Origin: Acuticoccus sp039034015
Lineage (GTDB): Bacteria; Pseudomonadota; Alphaproteobacteria; Rhizobiales; Amorphaceae
Length of the DNA stretch: 64,000 nucleotides
Reading direction: 5' to 3'
NCBI GenBank assembly: GCA_039034015.1
Contig: JBCCBM010000003.1
Coordinates: 186,001 to 250,000 of the forward strand
Part shown: positions 46,784 to 55,472 of the stretch, in pieces
Layout: every line of letters begins with the position of its first letter
Numbering within the stretch: the first letter of the stretch is position 1
Notes under the pieces: model-generated
Databases searched by the model: none
What the model was told of the DNA's origin: nothing
Seen by the model: the letters and a program-made list of their open reading frames with translations, nothing else
Translations under genes and position numbers: made by a program

Positions 46784-48841
46784 ATGACCCTGCGCACCAC
46801 TTTGCTCTCCGGCATTGCAACGGTGGCGTTTGCGGGCGTTGCGCACGCCGCATGCCCGCCTGCCACCGTTGCCGATATGGCCGGCCTCACGCCCGATTTC
46901 CCCCAGCAGTTCGAACTTTCCGAGTTTGAGGAAAAGGCCGGCTGCGAACTCACCTTCGCGCAAAACCCCAACCTTCCCGCGTTGAACGGCGAGATTTTGG
47001 GCAACGACCCCCTCCCGCCGGTGGCCGAGCGGCTGCCCGCCGAGCCGCTCGTCGTCGCGCCCTACACCGCCATCGGCACCTATGGCGGCACCATCCGCGG
47101 TCTCTCCAACGCCACAGAGGCCGGCACGTCCGACCTTTTGTCCGTGCGCCACGTCAACCTTGTGCGCTACTCGGATGATTTGAAAACCATCGTCCCCAAC
47201 GTCGCAAAGTCGTTCTCGGTGAGCGAGGATGGCACGAGCCTCACGTTTGAGCTTCGCGAAGGTCACAAGTGGTCGGACGGCGCGCCCTTCACCACCGAAG
47301 ACGTGCGCTTTTGGTATGAGGACATCATCCTCAACGCCGACGTCTACGAAAAGACGCCCGACCGTTGGCTCTGGGGCGGCGAACCCATGACCGTGACGGT
47401 GGAGGACGAAACCACCATCACCTTCACCCTGCCGCGTCCGGCGCCCGGCCTTCTGGCGCGCTTTGCGGTGGACTATGGCCAGCCCTTCCAGCCCAAACAC
47501 GTGCTTGGCCGCTTCATGGAGGCGCACAACCCAGACTTTCAGGCAGCGCTGGACGCCGCCGGTTTTGAGACGACGGCCGATGCGATCGACTGGTATTATG
47601 GCGGCTCGGACTGGAAGGATGTGCCCCAACCGCTCCTGAAGGACGAGGCCCGCGCCCGCGAGCTCGACCCCGCCGTCCTCCCGACGCTGGAAAGCCACAT
47701 TGTGGTGGACGACACGGCCGATGGGCGCCGGCTTGTGGCGAACCCCTATTTTCATATGGTGGACACGGCCGGCAACCAGCTGCCGTATATCGACCGGATT
47801 GATGAGCGTTATGTGCCTGAAAAAGAGGTGCGCAACCTTGCCATCATCAACGGCGATGTGACGTGGAAGCAGCAGGCGATCTTCCTAGAAGATTTCCCGC
47901 TCCTCAAAGAAAACGAGGCGAACGGCAACTACACAATCTCGTTCGCGCCGACCTTTGGCGAAAACGTTTTTTACTCGGTGAACCGCACGCACAAAGACCC
48001 TGTCCTGCGCGACATTTTCAACGATGTGCGGTTTAGCCAAGCGCTCTCGGTGGCGATGAACCGGGATGAGATCAACGAGATTGTGTATCTGGGCCAAGGG
48101 ACGCCCGCGCAAGGCGTGCCGGCCGAGCCCAAAACGGTTGACTTTGTGACCGAGGCACAACTCACCGCGTTCACCCAGCATGACCCCGCCAAGGCCAACG
48201 CGCTGCTCGACGAGATGGGCCTTGCCGACAGCGATGGCGACGGCACCCGTGAGCGGCCCGATGGTGACCCGCTCGTCCTGCGGCTTGTCTATTCCAACCA
48301 GGGCGCGCCGGTCCAGATGCACGAGCTGATCCGCGATTACTGGGATGCCATTGGCGTTCGGCTTGATCTTCGTGAGGTGACGTCGGACGAATACCGCGCG
48401 TCCGGCAACAACAACGATCTCGACATCACTGTGTGGAAGTATGATAACACCGCCGGGCCGACAATCAGCCAGGACGTGCGCTCCCTCGTGCCCCCATTCG
48501 GCGACTATTTTAACCCTGGGACGGGCTTTGCCTGGGCCGCGTGGACCTCTTCGGACGGGGCGGAGGGCACCGAACCTCCGCAATACGTTAAAGATCTCTA
48601 CGAACTTTCGGACCAATTCATCCAGGAAACGCCGGGCAGCGATGAGGCCAATGCGCTGGGCGCACAAATTGTCGACATCCACGTCGACAATCTCCTCAAG
48701 ATCGGCACCGTCGGCGACATCTTGGGCCCGTTCATGTACCACAACACGCTGAACAACGTTCAGCCGCTCACCGCAAAGGCATACGACTTTTACTGGACGT
48801 ATCCCTACCGGCCGCAACAGTGGTTCCTTGCCGCTGAGTGA
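46784..48841 (+). CDS. ABC transporter substrate-binding protein, family 5, large form
   Basis: 685-residue periplasmic binding protein, well above the usual ~530 for this family. The signal peptide ends VAHA|ACPP. The mature N-terminus has an extra segment of about 60 residues with two cysteines (ACPP and AGCEL) that may form a disulfide. Core SBP_bac_5 blocks follow: LTFELREGHKWSDGAPFTTEDV and NDVRFSQALSVAMNRDEINE. Large members of this family bind oligopeptides or bulky conjugates. ATG 46784 is chosen for the signal peptide; an in-frame GTG at 46751 would add 11 residues. It heads the operon ending in the aminophosphonate enzymes. Confidence 0.92.
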   Translation: MTLRTTLLSGIATVAFAGVAHAACPPATVADMAGLTPDFPQQFELSEFEEKAGCELTFAQNPNLPALNGEILGNDPLPPVAERLPAEPLVVAPYTAIGTYGGTIRGLSNATEAGTSDLLSVRHVNLVRYSDDLKTIVPNVAKSFSVSEDGTSLTFELREGHKWSDGAPFTTEDVRFWYEDIILNADVYEKTPDRWLWGGEPMTVTVEDETTITFTLPRPAPGLLARFAVDYGQPFQPKHVLGRFMEAHNPDFQAALDAAGFETTADAIDWYYGGSDWKDVPQPLLKDEARARELDPAVLPTLESHIVVDDTADGRRLVANPYFHMVDTAGNQLPYIDRIDERYVPEKEVRNLAIINGDVTWKQQAIFLEDFPLLKENEANGNYTISFAPTFGENVFYSVNRTHKDPVLRDIFNDVRFSQALSVAMNRDEINEIVYLGQGTPAQGVPAEPKTVDFVTEAQLTAFTQHDPAKANALLDEMGLADSDGDGTRERPDGDPLVLRLVYSNQGAPVQMHELIRDYWDAIGVRLDLREVTSDEYRASGNNNDLDITVWKYDNTAGPTISQDVRSLVPPFGDYFNPGTGFAWAAWTSSDGAEGTEPPQYVKDLYELSDQFIQETPGSDEANALGAQIVDIHVDNLLKIGTVGDILGPFMYHNTLNNVQPLTAKAYDFYWTYPYRPQQWFLAAE

Positions 48842-48913
48842 TGGCATAAGGGTCGGCGGCGCCCGCTGCCGACCCCGCCCCCGCGCGGTCGCGCCCCGAG
48901 GAAAGGTCAGCCC

Positions 48914-49312
48914 ATGATCCGCACGCTTGTTGTCCTGTCGCTTCTTGTGCTGCCGCTCAGCGCGGGGGCGCACCCGGCCCGCTCGCCTGTGGGGCAGACG
49001 CTTTCGGTGGTCTCGCTGCCGGGGGGGACGGCGCCGCGCCAATCCCTCCAATTGAATGCTGATGGTTCGGCCCGCGGCTTTGGCGGGTGCAACAGCTTTC
49101 GCACAAGCTACACAAGGTCCGACCGCTCGCTCCGCTTTGGGGGCCTGCGCGCCACCCGCCGCTTTTGCAGCGGCGCCATCTCAAAGGCGGAGCAACGCTT
49201 TTTCCGCGCCATCGGCAACACGGAGGCCTACGCCCTTGTGGGCCATGACGGCGGCCTGCAACTCCTGGACGGGAAGGGGGCCGTCCTCGTCACCCTTCAG
49301 CCGCAGCGCTAA
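48914..49312 (+). CDS. Exported META (HslJ-like) domain protein
   Basis: 132 residues. The signal peptide MIRTLVVLSLLVLPLSAGA is followed by a META domain, with the hallmark GFGGCNSFRTSY and LRFGGLRATRRFC (two conserved cysteines) and EQRFFRAIGNTEAYAL. META/HslJ proteins are small envelope proteins, often lipoproteins; here no lipobox Cys follows the signal, so a soluble periplasmic form is likely. It sits between the binding protein and the permease of the same transporter, so it may assist ligand capture. Function otherwise unknown. Confidence 0.85.
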   Translation: MIRTLVVLSLLVLPLSAGAHPARSPVGQTLSVVSLPGGTAPRQSLQLNADGSARGFGGCNSFRTSYTRSDRSLRFGGLRATRRFCSGAISKAEQRFFRAIGNTEAYALVGHDGGLQLLDGKGAVLVTLQPQR

Positions 49313-49314
49313 GC

Positions 49315-50307
49315 GTGGTCCGCTTCATCCTCGAGCGCGTTTTGGGGATGATCGTGACCATGGTGCTCGTCTCCATGATGGTTTTCGTCATCATGGAGCT
49401 GCCCCCCGGCGACTATGCCGACCGCTACGCCTTCCGAAAGTTTTCTGGCACAGGCGTCAATGTCTCCGCCGCCGACGTGCAGGCGATCCGCGAAGATCTC
49501 GGCCTCGATGTCTCCGCCCCCGAGCGATATTTTAACTGGATTTCCGGAATTGTTCTGGAAGGGGACTTTGGCCAAGCGTTCGCTTTTGAAACCAGCGTCG
49601 TCAACGTCATTGGCGACAAGATGTGGCTGACGCTGCTTCTGGTTCTGATCACACTGTTGATCACCTATGCCGTCTCCATCCCCGTCGGCATTTATGCAGC
49701 CGTCAAACGCGGCTCTGCGGCGGACTACAGCCTCACCATCTTTTCTTATTTGGGCCTTGCGCTCCCAAACTTCCTCCTCGCGCTGGTGTTCCTCTACTTT
49801 GCCAATCGCTGGTTCGGCGCCGACATTGGCGGCCTCTTCTCCCCGCAATATGAGCGGGCGCCCTGGTCGATCGCCAAATTCCTCGACCTTCTGGCCCACC
49901 TGTGGCTCCCCGCGTTCGTGTTGGCGTGGAGCGCAGTCGCCTACCAGATCCAAACGGTTCGGGCGACAATGTCGGACGAGCTCAACAAGCTTTCGGTGGT
50001 GGCCGCCCGCGCCCGCGGCATCCCCGAGCGGCGGCTTCTGGTCAAATACCCCGCCCGCCTCGCCGTAAACCCCGTGGTCTCCACAATCGGTTTTGATGTG
50101 AACCGCATCTTTTCCGAACTTCCCATCGTTGCCGCGGTGCTTGGCCTGACGGAGCTCGGTGGTTTGCTCCTCAAAGCCTATCTTGATCTTGATATGTACG
50201 TGGCGGGCGCGATCCTTCTGCTCCTCACCTTCGTCATCGTGGTGATGAACTTTCTCTCCGACATTCTCCTCGCGCTGCTTGACCCGCGCATAAAGCTCTC
50301 GGGGTGA
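49315..50307 (+). CDS. ABC transporter permease (DppB type)
   Basis: 330-residue permease, six helices. It has an N-terminal helix, ELPPGDYADRYAF (the PGDP-type motif), and an EAA loop in DELNKLSVVAARARGIPERRLLVKYPARLAVNPV. A ~40-residue periplasmic loop precedes helix 2. GTG start 2 bp after the META gene stop. It belongs to the second transporter with the large binding protein. Confidence 0.94.
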   Translation: MVRFILERVLGMIVTMVLVSMMVFVIMELPPGDYADRYAFRKFSGTGVNVSAADVQAIREDLGLDVSAPERYFNWISGIVLEGDFGQAFAFETSVVNVIGDKMWLTLLLVLITLLITYAVSIPVGIYAAVKRGSAADYSLTIFSYLGLALPNFLLALVFLYFANRWFGADIGGLFSPQYERAPWSIAKFLDLLAHLWLPAFVLAWSAVAYQIQTVRATMSDELNKLSVVAARARGIPERRLLVKYPARLAVNPVVSTIGFDVNRIFSELPIVAAVLGLTELGGLLLKAYLDLDMYVAGAILLLLTFVIVVMNFLSDILLALLDPRIKLSG

Positions 50308-50311
50308 GGGG

Positions 50312-51499
50312 GTGATTGCGGCAGCCCTCCTCCTGGCCTTCGTGCTCTTCCTCGTGTGGCGCGCACGGGCCCACGCGGCCGACATTGCGCAGCACGACGA
50401 GAAGCGCCGCCTGCGCTACTATTCCGCCAGCCAGTGGACGCTCATCTGGTGGCGCTTTCGCCGCCACCGCGCTGCCATGGGCGCCGGCATCCTCCTCTCC
50501 ACACTCTTCCTGATGGGGCTTTTTGCCGAGGTCATCGCGCCCTACGGCCCCACCACGCGGGACGCGCGCTACCTTGACGGTGCGCCACAACTTCCCCTCT
50601 TTTGCGATCACAACGGCTGCTCGTGGCGCCCCTTCATCCACGGCGTGAAGACCGAGCGGGACCCCATCACCCTGCGCGCCCGCGCCGTCCCAGACCCGGA
50701 AACGCGGCTTTATGTGCGCTTCCTCGTCGAGGGGCAGGCGGTCAAGATCTTCGGCCTCATCCCCACCAAAACGCACCTTTTCGGCCTCGACGCGCCCGGA
50801 AAGCTCCACCTTTTCGGCACCGACAGTCTGGGGCGCGACGTCTTTTCCCGCGTCCTCTACGCCACGTGGACATCCCTCTCCATCGGCATCCTAGGCGTTT
50901 TGATCGCGTTTGTGCTTGCCCTCGTCATCGGCGGGATTGCGGGCTACTGCGGCGGGCTCATCGACATGGTGATCCAGCGGGTGACGGAGGTGGTGCGCGT
51001 CATCCCCATCATCCCGCTTTACATGGGCCTTGCGGCGGCCATGCCCAAAGAGTGGTCCACCACCGAAGTCTACTTCGCGATGACGCTGATTCTGGGGCTT
51101 TTCGGCTGGCCGACCCTTGCGCGGCGCATCCGCTCCCAGCTCCTCTCCATCCGCAACGAGGACTATGTGGTCGCCGCTGAGCTCGCCGGTGTGCGCCCCC
51201 GCAGCGTCATCGCGCGACACATGCTGCCCTCCTTCACCAGCTTCATCATTGTCGATCTGGTGATCTCGTTTCCTTACATGATCCTGGCTGAAACCGCGCT
51301 CTCGTTCGTCGGTCTTGGCCTTCGCCCGCCCGATGTCTCGTGGGGCGTCCTGCTGCAACAGGCCCAATCGGTGCGCGTTTTGGAGCAGACGCCCTGGCTC
51401 TTCATCCCGGCCATTTTCGTGGTGGTGGCCGTGCTCGCCTTCACCGTCATCGGCGATGGCCTGCGCGATGCCGCCGACCCTTACGCGGAGGCGAAATGA
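50312..51499 (+). CDS. ABC transporter permease (DppC type) with enlarged periplasmic insert
   Basis: 395 residues, longer than usual. After the first membrane helix of the core (about 50-75), a periplasmic stretch of roughly 90 residues contains FCDHNGCSWRPF and repeated Phe-Gly-Leu elements before the conserved HLFGTDSLGRDVFSR. This insert is seen in permeases that pair with the large SBP_5 proteins. The EAA loop runs IRNEDYVVAAELAGVRPRSVIARHMLPSF. The end motif is SFVGLGLRPPDVSWGVLLQQAQ. It overlaps the next gene by ATGA. Confidence 0.93.
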   Translation: MIAAALLLAFVLFLVWRARAHAADIAQHDEKRRLRYYSASQWTLIWWRFRRHRAAMGAGILLSTLFLMGLFAEVIAPYGPTTRDARYLDGAPQLPLFCDHNGCSWRPFIHGVKTERDPITLRARAVPDPETRLYVRFLVEGQAVKIFGLIPTKTHLFGLDAPGKLHLFGTDSLGRDVFSRVLYATWTSLSIGILGVLIAFVLALVIGGIAGYCGGLIDMVIQRVTEVVRVIPIIPLYMGLAAAMPKEWSTTEVYFAMTLILGLFGWPTLARRIRSQLLSIRNEDYVVAAELAGVRPRSVIARHMLPSFTSFIIVDLVISFPYMILAETALSFVGLGLRPPDVSWGVLLQQAQSVRVLEQTPWLFIPAIFVVVAVLAFTVIGDGLRDAADPYAEAK

Positions 51500-52497
51500 C
51501 CATCCTCGCGGTGGAGAACCTTGGCGTCACCTTCCGCACCGATGAGGGGCTTTTGCGCGCGGTGGACGGCGTCTCCTTCACCGTTGCGGCCGGGCGCACC
51601 CTGGGGATTGTGGGCGAATCGGGGTCCGGCAAATCCGTCTCCACCAAAGCGATCACCCGCCTTTTGCCGGCGAGCGCTGCGCTCTCGGAGGGGGCCACCA
51701 TCCGCTACACCCAAAAGAGCGGCACCGTGGTCGACCTTGTGCAGCTTCCCGCCAAGGGGCGCGCGCTCCGAACCGTCCGCGGCGGCGAAATTGGGATGAT
51801 TTTTCAAGAACCCATGGCCTCCTTCTCGCCGGTCTACACCGTCGGCGCGCAGATGGTGGAGACCATCCGCCTCCACCGCGGTCTGTCGCGCAAAGCGGCC
51901 CGCGCGGAAGGCATCGCCATGCTGCGTGAGGTGGGCCTTACGGACCCCGAGCGCCGCGTTGACGCCTATGCCTTTGAACTTTCCGGCGGCATGCGCCAGC
52001 GCGCGATGATTGCCCTTGCGCTGGCGGCAGAACCAAAACTCCTGATTGCCGATGAGCCCACCACCGCGCTCGATGTCACCATCCAAGCGCAAGTGCTGAA
52101 ATTGATGCGCCGGCTGCAACAAAAGCACCGCATGGCGATGATTTTTATCACCCACGACCTTGGCGTCATCGCCAACATCGCCGACGACATTGCGGTGATG
52201 TACCTTGGCACCATCGTGGAGCGGGGGCCGGCCCACGCCGTCCTCACCAACCCAAAACACCCTTACACAAAGGGTCTTCTGGCCGCGCTCCCGCGCATGG
52301 ACGCCCTTGGCCACCGCATGACACCGGTGCCAGGCGACATTCCAAGCCCCGCCGCGCGCCCCTCCGGCTGCCCCTTTCGCACCCGCTGCACCAGCGCCTT
52401 GCCCGGCCTTTGCGACACGGCCGCCCCGCCGCCGGTCCCCATCAGCGCGGGCCACAGCGCGGCCTGCGCGCGGCTTGAAACGGCCCGCGCCGCATGA
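51496..52497 (+). CDS. ABC transporter ATP-binding protein (DppD type)
   Basis: 333-residue importer ATPase. Walker A GESGSGKS, signature LSGGMRQRAMIALALA, Walker B LLIADEPTTALD and switch ITHD. The C-terminal oligopeptide-transporter domain holds the Fe-S-type cysteines in GCPFRTRCTSALPGLC. The long upstream extension of the frame is a permease shadow; ATG 51496 overlaps the permease stop. It pairs with the following DppF-type ATPase. Confidence 0.95.
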   Translation: MTILAVENLGVTFRTDEGLLRAVDGVSFTVAAGRTLGIVGESGSGKSVSTKAITRLLPASAALSEGATIRYTQKSGTVVDLVQLPAKGRALRTVRGGEIGMIFQEPMASFSPVYTVGAQMVETIRLHRGLSRKAARAEGIAMLREVGLTDPERRVDAYAFELSGGMRQRAMIALALAAEPKLLIADEPTTALDVTIQAQVLKLMRRLQQKHRMAMIFITHDLGVIANIADDIAVMYLGTIVERGPAHAVLTNPKHPYTKGLLAALPRMDALGHRMTPVPGDIPSPAARPSGCPFRTRCTSALPGLCDTAAPPPVPISAGHSAACARLETARAA

Positions 52498-53504
52498 CGC
52501 CGCTTTTGTCCGTCGAAAACCTTTCGGTGCACTACCCCGTCACCCAGCGCGGCCTCTTCTCGCGCACCACCGTGACGCTGCGCGCGGTGGACGATGTCTC
52601 CTTCACCGTCGGCCGGGGCGAAACGGTGGGGCTTGTGGGCGAATCAGGTTCTGGCAAAACCACCGTCGGCCGCGCAATTTTGAAGGCCGCGCCGCTCGCG
52701 GGCGGCCGCATCACCTTTGACAGCGGCGCCGGCGCCACAGACCTTGCCACCCTCACCGGTGAGCCGCTCCGCCGCTTTCGCCCGCGCATGAGCCTTGTGT
52801 TCCAAGACCCATACTCCTCCCTCAACCCGCGCATGACCGTGCGCGACATCATCGCCGAGCCGTTGATGGCTGAGGGCCGCCTCAAGGGCCGCGCGGCGGT
52901 GGACGCGCGCGTGCGGGAGATTGCGGCCCGCTGCAAGCTCAACCTCGAACATTTGCGCCGCTTCCCCCACGCCTTTTCGGGCGGGCAGCGCCAGCGCGTT
53001 TGCATTGCCCGCGCCCTCGTCACCAATCCCGACTTTGTGGTGTGCGATGAAAGTGTGTCCGCGCTCGACGTCTCGATCCAGGCCGAGATCGTCAATCTTT
53101 TGAAAGACCTGCAGGATGAGCTTCGCGTCGCCTTCCTGTTCATCGCCCACGATCTTTCGGTGGTGGCGCAAATCAGCCACCGGGTTGCCGTCCTCTACCT
53201 TGGCAAGCTGATGGAGCTTGCCCCCACCAACACGCTGTTCTTCGCCCCAAAGCACCCGTACACGCGCGCGCTGCTCTCGGCCGTCCCAAGCCCTGACCCC
53301 ACCAAACCCCTCGCCCCCGAGGCGCTGGAGGGGGAGGTGCCCTCGCCCCTTTCCGCGCCGCAGGGCTGCCGCTTTTCCGGCCGCTGCCCCCATGCCGACA
53401 CGCGCTGCACCGACGAAGTGCCCGCCTGGCGCGCCGTTGCGCACGACCACTTCATCGCCTGCCACCACGCCGAACGGCTCGCCCTAAAGGGCGCCCCCGC
53501 ATGA
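52494..53504 (+). CDS. ABC transporter ATP-binding protein (DppF type)
   Basis: 336-residue partner ATPase. Walker A GESGSGKT, signature FSGGQRQRVCIARALV, Walker B FVVCDESVSALDVS, switch IAHD. The C-terminal domain has CRFSGRCPHADTRC. Overlaps both neighbours by ATGA. Completes the second peptide-type importer. Confidence 0.95.
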   Translation: MTPLLSVENLSVHYPVTQRGLFSRTTVTLRAVDDVSFTVGRGETVGLVGESGSGKTTVGRAILKAAPLAGGRITFDSGAGATDLATLTGEPLRRFRPRMSLVFQDPYSSLNPRMTVRDIIAEPLMAEGRLKGRAAVDARVREIAARCKLNLEHLRRFPHAFSGGQRQRVCIARALVTNPDFVVCDESVSALDVSIQAEIVNLLKDLQDELRVAFLFIAHDLSVVAQISHRVAVLYLGKLMELAPTNTLFFAPKHPYTRALLSAVPSPDPTKPLAPEALEGEVPSPLSAPQGCRFSGRCPHADTRCTDEVPAWRAVAHDHFIACHHAERLALKGAPA

Positions 53505-54631
53505 GCCGGCGCTATGATGTTGTGGTGGTGGGCGCCGGCATTATCGGCCTTGCCCACGCGCTGGCGGCCGCGCGCGCGGGGCTTTCGGTCGCGATCCTGG
53601 AGCGCGGGGCGTCGGCGCAAATGGCCTCGGTGCGCAATTTTGGCTTTGTGACCGTCACCGGCCAAGCGGCGGGCGACGCGTGGCAAAAGGCCCGCCGCAC
53701 CCGCGACGTATGGGTGGAGGTGGCGGCAAAGGCCGGCATTCAAATCCTCCACGAAGGCCTTGTGATGACCGCGCGGCGACCCGAGTCCGAGGCCGTCATC
53801 GACGCATTTCTCAACACCGAGATGGGCGAGGATTGCCATCGCCTTGCCCCTCAGGACGCGCGAAAAATTGTCCCGGCGCTGTCGGAGACCGTCACCACAG
53901 CGCTCCACTCCCCCCACGAGGTGCGGGTGGAAAGCCGCACGGCCATCCCCGCCCTCACCGCGTGGCTGCAAACGGCCCACGGCGTGGATGTCTTCATGAA
54001 CGCGAACGTGACGGCGGTTGCCCCGCCCCACATGGAAACCGCCCTCGGCCCCTTTCGCGCCGATCAGGTGGTGGTGTGCCCGGGGGCGGAGCGCAACGGC
54101 CTTTTTGCCGGCGCTATCGCGGCCATGAACACCACCGACTGCAAGCTCCAGATGATGCGCGTTGCGCCCGAGCGGCCCCTGCGCCTTGGCGCGGCCGTCA
54201 TGTCCGACCTTGGCCTTGCGCGATATCAGGGTTACGCCGCGCTCCCCGAAGCGGCCGCCCTTGCCGCCCGGCTTGACGGCGAGCAGGCCGACCATCGCGC
54301 TGCCGGCATCCACCTCATTGCCGTGCAGTCCGCCGATGGCACCCTTGTGGTGGGGGACAGCCACCATTACGGCCACACCCTGCCCGATGTTCACGATGCG
54401 GCCGTCGACGAGCTTATCCTCGGCGAACTCACCGCCGTCCTTGATGTCGGCCCGCTGCGGGTGCGCCAAACCTGGAACGGGATTTACCCCTCCGGCGGGC
54501 CGTGGCTCCACCGGGCATCGCCCGCGCCGGGGGTGATGGTGGTTGTGGTGGCGGCGGGCTGCGGCGCATCAACCGCATTTGCCATTGGCGAAGAGACGAT
54601 GGCGGCACTGGGTGTGGAGGTTGCAGCATGA
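53501..54631 (+). CDS. FAD-dependent aminophosphonate-type oxidoreductase (TIGR03364-like)
   Basis: 376-residue DAO-superfamily flavoprotein. Dinucleotide fold VVVGAGIIGLAHALAAARAGL at the N-terminus, the family-specific ASVRNFGFVTVTG, and a C-terminal FAD segment (YPSGGPWLHRA, then VVVAAGCGASTAFAIGEE). It resembles the TIGR03364 clade, which is known to travel with phosphonatase genes and whose characterised relatives oxidise 2-aminoethylphosphonate or its N-methyl form to phosphonoacetaldehyde. The next gene is phnX, which would use that aldehyde. Overlaps both neighbours by ATGA. Exact substrate is inference. Confidence 0.8.
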   Translation: MSRRYDVVVVGAGIIGLAHALAAARAGLSVAILERGASAQMASVRNFGFVTVTGQAAGDAWQKARRTRDVWVEVAAKAGIQILHEGLVMTARRPESEAVIDAFLNTEMGEDCHRLAPQDARKIVPALSETVTTALHSPHEVRVESRTAIPALTAWLQTAHGVDVFMNANVTAVAPPHMETALGPFRADQVVVCPGAERNGLFAGAIAAMNTTDCKLQMMRVAPERPLRLGAAVMSDLGLARYQGYAALPEAAALAARLDGEQADHRAAGIHLIAVQSADGTLVVGDSHHYGHTLPDVHDAAVDELILGELTAVLDVGPLRVRQTWNGIYPSGGPWLHRASPAPGVMVVVVAAGCGASTAFAIGEETMAALGVEVAA

Positions 54632-55398
54632 CTTTGGACGCGGTGGTGTTCGACTGGGCCGGCACCCTGGTGGATTTTGGCTCGCTGGCGCCCATCCGCG
54701 CGTTTACGGCAGCGTTTGAGCGCGCCGGCGTCCCCGTCACCACCGTGGAGGCGCGTGCGCCCATGGGCTCGGCAAAGCGGGACCACATCGCCGCCGTCCT
54801 TGCCATGCCCGCCGTTGCCGCCCGGTGGGAGGCCGCCCACGGCGCCCCGCCCACAACCGCCGATGGCGACCGGATCTATGCCGCCTTCTTGCCGCTCAAT
54901 GAAGGGCTTGCCGCCGATGGGGGCGTCCCCATCCCGGGGGCGGTGGAGGCGGTTGCGTTCCTGCGTGTGGCCGGGATCCCCATCGGCTCCACCACCGGCT
55001 ACACCCGCTCCATCATGGCCCGCCTGCTGCCCGCCGCCGAGGCGCACGGCCTCTCGCTCGACTGTGTGGTCACTGCCGACGACGTGCAAAGCGGCCGCCC
55101 GGCGCCAGACGGGGTTTTGAAAAACCTCAAAACCTTTGGCATCGAACCCTCCCGCGCGGTGGTGAAGGTGGACGACACGCCGGTCGGCATTTTGGAGGGC
55201 AAGAATGCGGGCTGTCGCACGGTGGGCGTTGCCCTTTCCGGCAACCTTGCCGGCCTTTGCGAGGATGATTTGGCCGACCTTTCGCCAGCCGCGATTGCCG
55301 ACCTTCGCGCCAGCGCCACCGCCGCGCTCACCGAGGCGGGCGCTGACCATGTGATCGACACGGTGCGCGATTTGCCGCCACTTTTGGGCGCGGTTTAG
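54628..55398 (+). CDS. phnX: Phosphonoacetaldehyde hydrolase (phosphonatase)
   Basis: 256-residue HAD-superfamily enzyme that splits phosphonoacetaldehyde into acetaldehyde and phosphate. It aligns along the length of Bacillus cereus PhnX. The Asp nucleophile is in VVFDWAGTLVDFG. The Schiff-base Lys in the cap is in MGSAKRDHI, which separates true PhnX from the Lys-lacking PhnX-like group. GSTTGYTRSIM and KVDDTPVGILEGKNAG are also conserved. Translationally coupled to the flavoprotein upstream. It appears to be the last gene of the transporter operon; a 74-bp gap follows. Confidence 0.88.
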   Translation: MTLDAVVFDWAGTLVDFGSLAPIRAFTAAFERAGVPVTTVEARAPMGSAKRDHIAAVLAMPAVAARWEAAHGAPPTTADGDRIYAAFLPLNEGLAADGGVPIPGAVEAVAFLRVAGIPIGSTTGYTRSIMARLLPAAEAHGLSLDCVVTADDVQSGRPAPDGVLKNLKTFGIEPSRAVVKVDDTPVGILEGKNAGCRTVGVALSGNLAGLCEDDLADLSPAAIADLRASATAALTEAGADHVIDTVRDLPPLLGAV

Positions 55399-55472
55399 GC
55401 CACCGGCCCTGGCGCTTGGGGTTTTGCACCCCAGCCGATAGGGTGCGGCAAAACTTGAGACGGAGCACGGCC

